Positions 1 through 8,863 of a stretch of 64,000 bases of DNA are shown in pieces. The notes below the pieces were generated by a model. The model saw only the letters and a program-made list of their open reading frames with translations, had not been told where the DNA came from and made no database searches. The DNA is taken from contig CAZQHK010000019.1 of the NCBI GenBank assembly GCA_964593455.1, forward strand, positions 1-64,000, written 5' to 3'. How positions within the stretch are numbered: position 1 is the stretch's first letter; each line of letters starts with the position of its first letter. The translations under genes were made by a program, and so were the position numbers. Source of the stretch: CAZQHK01 sp964593455. GTDB lineage: Bacteria; Muiribacteriota; CAYSPT01.

Positions 1-2426
1 GAGAGCTGGGTGTCGGCATCCGTGCCACCCAGGTTGTGGAAATCTTCGGTAACCAAAGTTTGCAGTTTCGCCAGGTCGACCGTCGGGTCCGTCTCCTCCC
101 CCGGTATCCCCAGGCCGGTGATGTCAGCCTTGACGATGTTCAGTTTACTGAACGGAATAGCGGCGTCAAGCGACACATCCGCGTCGATGATCGTCCCGTC
201 CTCGATCATGGATGATATCACGGAGCCTTCCGGCAGCGCTTCCCCGATACCGGTCAGAGCAGACCCGTCACCTTCGAAAGCGGTAGCTTTGACCGTGCCG
301 ATAACTTCAACGGTCGCTCCCGGGCTTGAGGTACCGACCCCGAGATTGCCCATGGTGACAATGTCACGGCTCCCGAAGTCCGGCGCTATCTTCGTACCGG
401 CGATGGCGGCCGCCGAATTGATATCGTCATCAGTGACACTGCCGTCTTCCAGGTCGTCGCCGGTCAGACTGTCGTCGGTGATATCGTCACCGGTTACGGT
501 TTCGTCCTCGATGGCAATTCCGGTCACTGCCCCCTCCGCCAGATCGTCACCGGTTACCGTCCCGTCCTCGATGGTGCCAGAAACACCACCTGATACTGTG
601 TCCAGTTCCGCCAGGTCGCCGAGACCAAGGTTCGCCCGAGCAGTGACCGCGTCCGAAGCCCCTGTGCCGCCGTGATCGATATCGACGATACCCGTCACGT
701 TGGCGGCGTTACCGACGATGTCGCCCGTCACTTTCGATCCGCTGACTGTGTCGATGTACTGGTCCACTATCGGGTCGGCCTGCCAGGCGCCGGAAATGAC
801 ATTACCCGAGGAATCGACCGCGAAGACACCGTCGATGCTATCGGGCTGCAGGCCCTGCTCCGTCCCGCCCACCGTCAGGGCCGCAAACGGATCGGTGGTG
901 CCGATACCCACGAACCCGGTCTGCTCATCGACCACGAACGAAGTGCCGTCGGCCGCTTCAACATGGAACAACCCCTGCGGGTCTTTCGTCCCGATACCGA
1001 TGTTACCGACCGAGGTGAGAAGGTTTTCCCGCTCTTCGGGGGTGATAACACCTTCTCCCGGCACGTACAGGTACTCCGAGCGGTTGTACTCCAAGTTCCC
1101 GTGACGGTCTTTCGCCCGCACCCCGAACAGGTAGCGTTCTCCCGGGAAAAGCCCGGTCACGATAACGCCGTGTTCGCCACGGATACCTTCGTAGATCTCC
1201 GTCTCCCCGTACTCGCCCGGGTTGTTGTTCTCCCACTCTTCTACGTCCCAGTCCTCGACGTGGTTGAAGTACACCATCATCGTCATCGGCGGTGAGGCGT
1301 CAAACGCCCGCCCGAACTCCACGGCCACGCTTATTTCCTCGGACGCCGGTTTGGCGTAACCGTTCTCCGTGGGCGTGATCTCCGTCACGTACACCACCCC
1401 GGGTGAGCTTTCCCACACCGGTGGTTTCTCGTCCAGAAACTCGACGTCGACCGTGGCCGTGGCCAGTTTCGTTACCGCCACTCCCGTTTCTTCCACGCCC
1501 TCTTCCACCAGGTCGTGCTTAAATTGCACCGTGTGCGTACCCGCCGGCACGTCCTCCAGCCGGTAGGCGCCGTCGGCGTCTGTCATCCCGTACCGGTCAA
1601 GATCGGCCACTTTCACCATGACGCCTTCAACAGGGCTTTCGTCCTGGGCCGTCACCGTACCCTCGATGGCGCCGCCCATCAATGACGACAGCATCACCTC
1701 TGAGAGGATCGCGGTGTCGGCCGCCGGGATGGTGACCGGGCCGGGATAATCGTGGCTCTCGTAGCCCGGGTGCACGAAGCTCACCTGGTAGCTTGCGACC
1801 GGGACCTGGTTGATCTCGAAACTACCGGCGTCGTCTGTGTACCCGATGTAATCCGTGCCCTTGATTAAAACGAACGTGCCCGCGTAGTCTCCCGTCTCGA
1901 GCCCCTCGAGCTCGCAGATACCGAAGAGCGAGCCCGTGGGCGTCAGCTCCAGGTCCACTATAGTGGCTTCGCGTGGCGACACCGTGGCCCGGGACTTGGC
2001 TTTCAAACCGCCCCGGCTGGCTTCGATGTAGTAGGTGCCCGTATCGAGACCGGTCAGTGCGTACACGCCCTCGGCGTCGGTAATGGTGACATAGGCGCCG
2101 GAGGTGCTATTAAAGGCGCTCGCCACAGCTTTTTTGAATTCCATGGTACCGGTGGGGCCGGCGGCCAGCACCTTCGCCTGCTTGCCCGTCACGCCGCCTT
2201 CGTCAACTTTGCTGGCCATCACCAGGATACCGGGTCCCGACGACCCGTCGGGCATAACAACCTTTCCCGTTAGCGTGTAGCCGAGACTCGTCAGCGGCGG
2301 GCTGCCGCCGGAGGACGACGAACCGCCGCCCTCGCCTCCGCCGCCCCCGCAGCCGGCCAGCATCGACAACATTCCGGTTGTTACCAAAACGGTTATCAAG
2401 ACAGAGTTGGTTTTCCGAATATTCAT
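1..2426 (-). CDS. Surface lipoprotein with carboxypeptidase-regulatory-like domains and tail-fibre-like repeats (partial, 3' end outside window)
   Basis: An open frame of about 808 codons runs off the left edge. The ATG at 2426 is preceded by AGGGAGGA. The N-terminus is a lipoprotein signal: basic MNIRKTN, hydrophobic core, lipobox LAGC, then a Gly/Ser-rich tether. Three beta-sandwich repeats of the carboxypeptidase-regulatory type follow (for example 'TDADGAYRLEDVPAGTHTV'), then a fibronectin-III-like stretch. After that come repeats common in bacterial and phage tail-fibre-like proteins: 'VGNIGIGTKDPQGLFHVE', 'VGIGTTDPFAALTV', and runs of 'VTGDDL.DGSVT'. I infer an outer-membrane-anchored adhesin or structural surface protein. 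The tail-fibre-like repeats are seen directly; a role in binding is inference. The C-terminus is not visible. Confidence 0.8.
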   Translation of the reverse strand, partial: MNIRKTNSVLITVLVTTGMLSMLAGCGGGGGEGGGSSSSGGSPPLTSLGYTLTGKVVMPDGSSGPGILVMASKVDEGGVTGKQAKVLAAGPTGTMEFKKAVASAFNSTSGAYVTITDAEGVYALTGLDTGTYYIEASRGGLKAKSRATVSPREATIVDLELTPTGSLFGICELEGLETGDYAGTFVLIKGTDYIGYTDDAGSFEINQVPVASYQVSFVHPGYESHDYPGPVTIPAADTAILSEVMLSSLMGGAIEGTVTAQDESPVEGVMVKVADLDRYGMTDADGAYRLEDVPAGTHTVQFKHDLVEEGVEETGVAVTKLATATVDVEFLDEKPPVWESSPGVVYVTEITPTENGYAKPASEEISVAVEFGRAFDASPPMTMMVYFNHVEDWDVEEWENNNPGEYGETEIYEGIRGEHGVIVTGLFPGERYLFGVRAKDRHGNLEYNRSEYLYVPGEGVITPEERENLLTSVGNIGIGTKDPQGLFHVEAADGTSFVVDEQTGFVGIGTTDPFAALTVGGTEQGLQPDSIDGVFAVDSSGNVISGAWQADPIVDQYIDTVSGSKVTGDIVGNAANVTGIVDIDHGGTGASDAVTARANLGLGDLAELDTVSGGVSGTIEDGTVTGDDLAEGAVTGIAIEDETVTGDDITDDSLTGDDLEDGSVTDDDINSAAAIAGTKIAPDFGSRDIVTMGNLGVGTSSPGATVEVIGTVKATAFEGDGSALTGIGEALPEGSVISSMIEDGTIIDADVSLDAAIPFSKLNIVKADITGLGIPGEETDPTVDLAKLQTLVTEDFHNLGGTDADTQL

Positions 2427-2585
2427 GCGAGATTCCTCCCTAATATGTGTACGAGATTGCAATCAGCAAAATGACTTGTTTGGATTTGAAATGACTGAAG
2501 ACCGGTCCCTGAATTCGATACGAGCGGGCCTGTTAATCTGATAGTGACGTATATACCAATTTGATGAGAATATTGCCATAAAGAA

Positions 2586-2614
2586 AGTCTATTATATTGG
2601 TATGGCAAAGTCAA
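2586..2614 (-). promoter_or_regulatory. Possible sigma-70-type promoter for the surface lipoprotein
   Basis: On the minus strand TTGACT and TAGACT are separated by 17 bp, about 150 nt upstream of the lipoprotein start. The same -10 sequence (TAGACT) occurs with a perfect TTGACA and a 17-bp spacer at 57945-57973. The DNA here is AT-rich. Weak evidence on its own. Confidence 0.3.
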
Positions 2615-2814
2615 CGTTTAGATTCCAATGTAATGAAAATCACTGAAATGGCGTATTGTTTCAGCAAAAAACCCGGGTAATTATTCACTTAAACTATAAC
2701 CAGAATAATGTAGTCATTAACACTCTCAACAGCTCTTTAATAACTATCAGGAAAAGTTGTCTAAAAAACTCAAATTACTTACTTAAATACATTGAAAGTG
2801 GGGTGGATTCGTTA

Positions 2815-2985
2815 GCGCAGGCGCGCCAGAATGGCTAGGAGTCTATACGGAGTATTCTGATTTGTTCGCAATAATTGGGTTGGTCGATGACTCTCGTAAG
2901 GAACGTAGGCTCCCGGACCAGCCAAGGATGGCTGGTCCGGGAGACGGGACCCGTAGCGCAGGCGCCCCAGGATGGCTTCGTATGA
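2815..2985. repeat. Cluster of hairpin repeats with a GCCA-GGA-TGGC core
   Basis: This lies in the 599-bp gene-free stretch 2427-3025. Two near copies of a 'TAGCGCAGGCGC.CCAG.ATGGCT' unit lie at about 2816-2837 and 2955-2978. Between them is a perfect 14-bp inverted repeat (2910-2923 with 2930-2943, loop AAGGAT). The core is shared with the hairpin at 25806-25828, but the outer stem bases differ and still pair. The stretch near 2859-2882 resembles the right end of the element at 25607-25857, so this may be a decayed copy. The rest of the gap (about 2641-2810) is AT-rich with nothing recognisable. Confidence 0.55.
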
Positions 2986-3025
2986 TGCGCTCCGGAAGAA
3001 AGAGCTGCCGTATCCATTAACTCGG

Positions 3026-3283
3026 CTACCCCCCGTATGCTTCGATCAGGCGGTCCACCACGTCCTGCAGGAACTTTTCGTGCACCAGGGAGGCCTGCCG
3101 GCCCCGGCGTTTGAAATTAACCTTGCAGCGCCTGAGATCGGGCCGCGACACGAAGCTCACCTCGGCGTCTTTCTTCAGTTGAATATCCACCTGGTGGAGC
3201 CGCTTGAGACCGCCTCCGGATTTACCGGGAGTCCAGCTCATTTTCGATCCGTCATCAAAGGTGAGGTCGATTCGTTCGATCAT
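3026..3283 (-). CDS. Small protein of unknown function (85 aa)
   Basis: I do not recognise the family. The ATG at 3283 is chosen because AAGGAGG lies about 10 nt upstream; a GTG at 3292 abuts that site and is unlikely. The protein starts MIERIDLTFDDGSKMSW and is predicted mainly beta followed by a C-terminal helix. It is rich in Lys/Arg ('CKVNFKRRGRQ') with one cysteine and has no signal peptide or membrane segment. It stands alone downstream of lon on the same strand, separated by a dispersed repeat whose left end supplies its ribosome binding site. A second small basic orphan of similar size lies at 62655-62909 but is not visibly related. Confidence 0.55.
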   Translation of the reverse strand: MIERIDLTFDDGSKMSWTPGKSGGGLKRLHQVDIQLKKDAEVSFVSRPDLRRCKVNFKRRGRQASLVHEKFLQDVVDRLIEAYGG

Positions 3284-3294
3284 CGCTGCCACTC

Positions 3295-3505
3295 CTCCTT
3301 ACTTTCCATACTTCCTGCTTGAGGGATGGTCATCGCAATCCAGCATCTCTCTTCCCACAACAATGTCTATCCCTTGACGACACCTTCTTTCCCACCCTCT
3401 GAATAGCTGGTGTAGAAAGTGGCGGGACCACAGGGCTTACGTTACGACACCAGCCTCACTGTCGTTTGTAGGAAAGTAGCAGCCTCCGCCCGGGTTTTTA
3501 TCTCT
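3295..3505. repeat. Dispersed modular repeat (family 2), copy at lon 3' end
   Basis: The copy runs from CCTTACTTTCC (3297) to an inverted TGTAGAAAGT (3411-3420), followed by a second module ending in CCGCCCGGG. It is clearly related to 54160-54365: the shared strings include TTGAGG..TGGTC, CCACAACAATGTCT and CCCTCTGAA. The second module matches 56367-56445. It fills most of the gap between the small gene and lon and reaches the lon stop region. Confidence 0.65.
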
Positions 3506-5930
3506 TCTTGGCAACCTTATTCTTAGCGGAACTTTTTTTTGTTTTACCGGCTTTTTTCGCCGTTTTTTTCTTCGTCTGCCGGAGCGCTTTCGCCACCACG
3601 TCCTCCACCCGATCCACGTAATGGAGTTTGATTCCCTCGGTGATGTGGTCCGGCAGATCTTCGATATGCGGCCGGTTCCTCACGGATACGATGACCTCTT
3701 TTATCCCGGCTCGTTTGGCCGCCAGTAGTTTCGATTTCAAACCGCCCACCGGCAGGACTTTGCCCCGGAGGGTGATCTCGCCGGTCATGGCCACATCGTG
3801 CCTGATCGATATCTGCGAGAGAGCCGAGATCATGGCCGTGGCCATGGTTATACCGGCAGACGGACCGTCTTTGGGGATAGCGCCTTCGGGAACATGGACG
3901 TGCAGATCCAGGGTCTTGTAGAACTTCGGGTCGAGCCCGTACTCGTCGGCGTGCGCCCGGGCAAAAGTCAGGCCGGCTTTGGCCGATTCCTGCATGATCT
4001 CACCCAGCTGCCCGGTCAGTGTGAGTTTACCTTTACCGGGTATAGCAACCGCTTCCACAAAGAGGATATCTCCGCCGTTCTGGGTCCAGGCCAGACCCAC
4101 GGCTACCCCCACCTCGTCCTTATCCCGCTCTTCCTCCTGTCGGAACTTGGGAACTCCCATGTATTCCGGGATGCTCTCAGCGGTTACCGAAAAATCGTGT
4201 TCCTTGCCCGTGGCCAGAGCGTGGGCCAGTTTGCGGCAGATTCGCGCCAAACTCCGTTCCAGGTTTCTGAGACCCGCCTCCCGGGTGTATTCGGTGATAA
4301 CCCGTTGAACTGCCTCATCCTCGAAGAGAACACCGGCATCTTTCAGGCCATTTTCCTCAACCTGTTTGGGGATGAGGTAGCGCCGGGCGATCTCCATCTT
4401 TTCGTCTTCGGTGTACCCCGACAGCCCCAGGATCTCCATCCGGTCCTTGAGCGCCGGTGGAATGGTGGTGAGCACATTGGCGGTACAGATAAACATGACG
4501 TGGGAGAGATCGAACGGTACCCCGAGATAGTTGTCCATGAAGTGCGTGTTCTGCTCGGGATCGAGCATCTCCATCAGGGCGGCGGAAGGATCGCCCCGAT
4601 AATCGGCCCCGATCTTGTCTACCTCGTCAAGCATGAATATCGGGTTGTTGGAACCGCCGTTCCGGATTCCCTGGATAATGCGCCCCGGGAGCGCGCCGAT
4701 ATAGGTCCGGCGGTGGCCGCGGATCTCCGCCTCGTCGCGGATACCTCCCAGCGACATTCGGACGAACTTGCGGTCCATGGCCTCGGCGATTGACCGGCCC
4801 AGGGACGTCTTGCCGGTTCCCGGCGGCCCCACGAAACAGATGATCGGTCCCTTCACCACCTTTTTGAGCTTGCAGACGCTCAGGTATTCCAGTATTCTCT
4901 CTTTCACTTCATCGAGACCGTAATGGTTCTTGTTGAGCATCTCCTCGGCCCGCACCACGTCAAGGTTATCGTCCGTGCCTTCCATCCAGGGAAGCTCCAG
5001 AATCCATTCCAGGTACGTGCGGATAACGCTGGCTTCGGCCGCCTCGGACGGCATCTTGGACAACCGGTTAAGCTCTTTCTCGGCCGCTTTACGAGTCTCG
5101 TCCGGAAGCGCTTTCTTTTTCAGATTGTCGTTGAGATCCTTCAACTCCTCGGTCTTTGCGTCCGTCTCGCCGAGCTCCTTGCGGATGGCGTCCATCTGCT
5201 CACGCAGCATGTAGTCCTTTTCACGTTTCTTGAGCTTTTTCTGAACTTCACCCTTGATCTTGCTTTCCACCGCCAGCACCTGGAGCTCCTGGTTGAGATG
5301 CACGCTGACCATCCGGAGACGTTCCGTGACGTTGGCTGTTTCCAGAACATACTGCCGTTCGTTTACCTTGAGATCGAGCACCGTGGCCACCATGTCGGCC
5401 AGTTGTCCAGGCTGTTCGATGTTCATAATCATGAGAAGAAATTCCGGCGGGATGAACTTACCCATCTCAACCGCCTGCTCCAGCTGTTTCTTGACGTTGC
5501 GCGCCAGGGCTTCAGTCTCGGTTTCTTCCCCGTCTTCGTCTTCGAGCACGGAGATTCTAGCGGACAGGTACGGTTCGGTTTGAGTGATTTTCTCGATATT
5601 GACCCTGGTGATACCATGCACCAGCAGCTGGATACGCCCGTCTTGCGCTTTCGCCATCTTGAGAATCATGGCTACTACCCCGACCTGGAAAAGATCGTTC
5701 TGATCGAGATGTTCAACCTGCTTGTTCTCCCGCTGAGTGAGAAGACAGATCATCCTCTCTCCATCCGCTAGCGATTTATTTACCGCTTTGATGGATACCT
5801 CGCGGCCCACATAAAGAGGAAAGGCGAGATTCGGGTAAAGCACCATCTCGAGAAGTGCCAGAACCGGCATTTCCGCCGGGATATCGACTTTTTTATACTG
5901 AGATTCATTCCTGGAGTCAGCGTTGCTCAT
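3498..5930 (-). CDS. lon: ATP-dependent protease Lon
   Basis: An 810-aa cytoplasmic AAA+ serine protease that degrades misfolded and regulatory proteins. The N-terminal LON substrate-binding domain covers about residues 20-215, followed by a coiled-coil segment. The AAA+ module has Walker A GPPGTGKTS (about 367) and Walker B FMLDEVDKIG (about 430). The C-terminal protease domain carries the catalytic Ser in PKDGPSAGITMA (about 688) and the Lys in VGGLKSKLLAAKRAG (about 731). The length is normal apart from a roughly 25-residue Lys/Ala/Ser-rich tail. AGAGGA lies 8 nt before the ATG. The small heat-shock gene lies 42 bp upstream on the same strand, so the two are probably co-transcribed as a proteostasis pair. 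Confidence 0.97.
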   Translation of the reverse strand: MSNADSRNESQYKKVDIPAEMPVLALLEMVLYPNLAFPLYVGREVSIKAVNKSLADGERMICLLTQRENKQVEHLDQNDLFQVGVVAMILKMAKAQDGRIQLLVHGITRVNIEKITQTEPYLSARISVLEDEDGEETETEALARNVKKQLEQAVEMGKFIPPEFLLMIMNIEQPGQLADMVATVLDLKVNERQYVLETANVTERLRMVSVHLNQELQVLAVESKIKGEVQKKLKKREKDYMLREQMDAIRKELGETDAKTEELKDLNDNLKKKALPDETRKAAEKELNRLSKMPSEAAEASVIRTYLEWILELPWMEGTDDNLDVVRAEEMLNKNHYGLDEVKERILEYLSVCKLKKVVKGPIICFVGPPGTGKTSLGRSIAEAMDRKFVRMSLGGIRDEAEIRGHRRTYIGALPGRIIQGIRNGGSNNPIFMLDEVDKIGADYRGDPSAALMEMLDPEQNTHFMDNYLGVPFDLSHVMFICTANVLTTIPPALKDRMEILGLSGYTEDEKMEIARRYLIPKQVEENGLKDAGVLFEDEAVQRVITEYTREAGLRNLERSLARICRKLAHALATGKEHDFSVTAESIPEYMGVPKFRQEEERDKDEVGVAVGLAWTQNGGDILFVEAVAIPGKGKLTLTGQLGEIMQESAKAGLTFARAHADEYGLDPKFYKTLDLHVHVPEGAIPKDGPSAGITMATAMISALSQISIRHDVAMTGEITLRGKVLPVGGLKSKLLAAKRAGIKEVIVSVRNRPHIEDLPDHITEGIKLHYVDRVEDVVAKALRQTKKKTAKKAGKTKKSSAKNKVAKKR

Positions 5931-5972
5931 CTGTTAATTCCTCTCCGAGCGTGTTCGAGTTATAACCGGTCT

Positions 5973-6407
5973 TCAACCAATCCGGATTCGCTTGTGCGAA
6001 GAGGACATATCGCTTTTCGGCACGACCACGCTCAGCACGCCGTTCTCATACGATGCGCTGATTGTATCGAAAGCGATTGTCTCTGGAAGTCTGACTACCC
6101 GCTTGAAATGCCCGTAGGTTCTCTCTATCTGGTGATAATTACATTCTTCTTCCCGGAGTGATATCTTTTTGTTTCCTTCTATTACCAGGTCATCTCCCAC
6201 CAGGTTAAGGCTGACATCATCTTTCGTTACCCCGGGAAGCTCCATGGTGATCCAGAACGCTTCCCTGGTCTCGAAGATGTCCGTGGCCGGCCAGGCCGAC
6301 TCATTGGAGATCCCCTGCCGTTGGCGCTGGGCCAGGCGTGATAGATAATGATCGAACTGGTCGGAGAACCGTTCAAAAACCTCATCGAGCTCCCACCGTT
6401 TACTCAT
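5973..6407 (-). CDS. Small heat-shock protein (Hsp20/alpha-crystallin)
   Basis: A 144-aa ATP-independent holdase chaperone in the cytoplasm. After a short N-terminal arm starting MSKRWELDEVFERF, an alpha-crystallin domain covers about residues 43-130. It includes 'TMELPGVTKDDVSLNL' and the family signature SYENGVLSVVVPK. The C-terminal RIRIG holds the I-x-I oligomerisation motif. An in-frame ATG at 6443 would add 12 residues but has no ribosome binding site; the MSKRW start has only a weak GTGAG, so the start is uncertain. Its position just upstream of lon fits joint stress expression. Confidence 0.93.
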   Translation of the reverse strand: MSKRWELDEVFERFSDQFDHYLSRLAQRQRQGISNESAWPATDIFETREAFWITMELPGVTKDDVSLNLVGDDLVIEGNKKISLREEECNYHQIERTYGHFKRVVRLPETIAFDTISASYENGVLSVVVPKSDMSSSHKRIRIG

Positions 6408-6503
6408 AATCAATCTCACTTTCTCTTTGAATTCCACGTGCATAAAACAATAGAGTGAGATTCAAGGACTATAGAGAGATTCCCTAATTCTCAACTCTGT
6501 CTA

Positions 6504-8825
6504 TCAACGGTGTCTTAAAATTTCTTCCCTAAATGATTCCGGTATCTTGTAAAGGTCGAATAATTTGTCGTCGATTTCTTTTCGAAAAACTCCAACCTGA
6601 TCCCGGGTTGAAACGTTTTCAGCATCGGTCAGCAAGTCCCTGATGGCTTCCACATCTGTGTTGATACTTTCGAGTATATCCAGCGGCGGTTCAATGAAGG
6701 GGAGAATATGCAACGGAGCAGGACGGATTTCGGGAAAAATATCTTTTGACGATCCGGCCACTGACTGATACAGCCAGTTGTAGAGACAGCTGTTAAGTAA
6801 CGCTGTCATAAACAGCATATGCTGTTCCTCACGGGGACGAATGATATAGAGGGTATCGACGGCGGCCAGGTCCTGATCGAAATCGGGAGCCGCCACCAAC
6901 CGTCTGCCGGTCCTGAGAAGCAGTATTTTCGGTGCCACAAACAGGTTGTCGGAACGGGGAGACCGCAGTTCCATGAGCTCGGAAGGACTTTGAGGATCAC
7001 GGCCGGCCATGGATTTAAATCGCTGCTTCAAGCGTCCCAATAAGTCTCCGAACGGAGTTTCATCGAGCGTGAGGAGATATCGTTCTCCGGTAATCAGAAA
7101 CGGTTGAATTTCGCGGCCTTTGACGATTGTCCGGAGATAGTTGTTCGGCAACCATTCGGGAAGTGTCTCGAAGATGAAATATTTGTCCTGCCCGGTTACC
7201 AGCCCCCGTGTAATCTTACCCGACAGAGCCTCGGACAGGGGGCATCCCAGGGCACGTACTGTTTCCAGGAGTTTTTCTTCCTTTTTTTCCCGGGGCACCA
7301 GGAACCGGTATCCAAGGGTTTTGAAAAACTTCTTTTGTTTGACCTGGGGAGATTGTCTGATATCGAGAGACTTCAACGACCGGGGTGTGCCCCGCGACAG
7401 GTCAGCCAGATGAAAACTTTTTCGAAGATCGGGTTCGGTCTTGGAGAGAACCAGCAGCATGGCCGGGATCTTGCCATCGGTAAAGATGCTGCTCGACAGA
7501 TTGACCACCTGTTCGAGCTGGGTTTTCTTGAGCAGGAACGACCGCAGGTCGGCATGGAGTTCCATGTCCATCAAGCTGTTGGGAAGCACGAAAGCCATCT
7601 GTCCCTCTTCCTTCAACAGCTCATACCCGAGGTGTATAAAGTACTTGTAGGAATCGGGATTGTTGCCGCCAAGTAAGGAAAAACGTTTTTTCAAATACTT
7701 CTCGCCCGTCACCAGACCCGCGCCCCAGGGAGGGTTTCCGACGATGAAATCAAACCCGGTGTCGTCACTCCGATCGTCTCCCGGAGGCCCGAATACATCA
7801 GGGAAATAGGCACTCCAATCGAAAATCGGTGTTTTGGGCAGCAGTTCGTCTCCAACCGGCCCCCAGGCCAGCGCGTCACCGCAGTGGATCGCTTTTCCAC
7901 CGTACGATTCCAGCCTGATATTCGATTTCCGGGCCGCTCCGGCCCGCGAGATGACCCGCATGGTCAACAAAGCCGCCGCCAGAAGCATGGCTTCCCGGTT
8001 GATCTCCACACCCCGCACATTACTTTCCAGGGCGGTCCCTTCGGGGTTGACCACCGGTTCCAAAACCAGATGCTGGTCAAACAGGCTGACCACGCCGGCC
8101 TTGGCGGTCCATTCATGGAGCAACCGGTTGTATCCCTCGTAAAACTCAACCAGCCTGTCCATTGCATGCAGCAGAAAGACACCGCAACCGCACGACGGAT
8201 CACATAGTTTTAAAGACCTGACATCGTTGAGAAGCCGCTTGACGCCGGGAATATCATCGGCATCAAAAGCATCTTTGAGTTCTGACAGTTTTGCATCCAA
8301 ACAGGGACCAAGAGTCGCTTTTAGAAGATAGCGGACCACGTAGGACGGCGTGTGGTAGGTACCTGCTCTCCTGCGTGTGTTCGACCGCCGGCTGCCGACA
8401 ATAGCGCGTTCGTATCCGATACCGATCCATTCCGCCTTGAGCTTGCCCGAAGCCATGCTCCCGACACAGGCCAGCTCCAGCACCTTTTTAAGGTGCAGAT
8501 CGTCAAACTCTACATCTCCGGGCGATTTGAGAGAGATGGGAACCCCGCCGTAGCGGCGGCGGAACTCCTGGAAGAGCTTCCGCAGGTGATACCAGAGATT
8601 CTCCTCATCCCGCAGCCACATATTTTCATGCCGCCGCGGCCCGAAGTAGGCGGATATAAGATCATGGAAAGTGCCTTTAAGCACCAGACCGTTGTCTTCC
8701 GCCAACCGATAGAGGAGTATGGCTATGGCTACCCGGCCCAGATCCGAACGGTGCTCGATACCACTCGAACCGCTCTCCAGCATCTCCAGGAGTTTATCGA
8801 ACTCTTTGATGAACTTTTTCATCAT
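6504..8825 (-). CDS. Solitary N6-adenine DNA methyltransferase with TaqI-like C-terminal domain
   Basis: A 773-aa class I SAM-dependent DNA methylase of the Eco57I/TaqI-like type. Motif X-like GTYHTPSYVVRYLLK lies near residue 155. The SAM-binding motif LCDPSCGCGVFLLHAMD is near 205 (family norm DPxCGSGxFL). The catalytic FIVGNPPWG is near 362 and marks it as an adenine methylase. The C-terminal 300 residues ('ILLLRTGRRLVAAPDFD') resemble a TaqI-type target-recognition region. I see no nuclease motif and no restriction or specificity gene nearby, so it is probably an orphan. A type IIG enzyme with a diverged nuclease domain is the alternative. The ATG at 8825 follows GGAG closely; the next codon is also ATG. 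Confidence 0.88.
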   Translation of the reverse strand: MMKKFIKEFDKLLEMLESGSSGIEHRSDLGRVAIAILLYRLAEDNGLVLKGTFHDLISAYFGPRRHENMWLRDEENLWYHLRKLFQEFRRRYGGVPISLKSPGDVEFDDLHLKKVLELACVGSMASGKLKAEWIGIGYERAIVGSRRSNTRRRAGTYHTPSYVVRYLLKATLGPCLDAKLSELKDAFDADDIPGVKRLLNDVRSLKLCDPSCGCGVFLLHAMDRLVEFYEGYNRLLHEWTAKAGVVSLFDQHLVLEPVVNPEGTALESNVRGVEINREAMLLAAALLTMRVISRAGAARKSNIRLESYGGKAIHCGDALAWGPVGDELLPKTPIFDWSAYFPDVFGPPGDDRSDDTGFDFIVGNPPWGAGLVTGEKYLKKRFSLLGGNNPDSYKYFIHLGYELLKEEGQMAFVLPNSLMDMELHADLRSFLLKKTQLEQVVNLSSSIFTDGKIPAMLLVLSKTEPDLRKSFHLADLSRGTPRSLKSLDIRQSPQVKQKKFFKTLGYRFLVPREKKEEKLLETVRALGCPLSEALSGKITRGLVTGQDKYFIFETLPEWLPNNYLRTIVKGREIQPFLITGERYLLTLDETPFGDLLGRLKQRFKSMAGRDPQSPSELMELRSPRSDNLFVAPKILLLRTGRRLVAAPDFDQDLAAVDTLYIIRPREEQHMLFMTALLNSCLYNWLYQSVAGSSKDIFPEIRPAPLHILPFIEPPLDILESINTDVEAIRDLLTDAENVSTRDQVGVFRKEIDDKLFDLYKIPESFREEILRHR

Positions 8826-8863
8826 ATCTCCAGCCGCGCTGGGATTAACCCGGAAAATGCAGG

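Noticed and set aside
2427..3025. A CRISPR array or tRNA in the repeat-rich gap
   Set aside because: The repeats are only two or three, unevenly spaced and hairpinned, without uniform spacers; no cloverleaf or T-loop sequence was seen.
3798..5771. Two long + strand open frames opposite lon
   Set aside because: Antisense shadows of a fully recognisable Lon protein.
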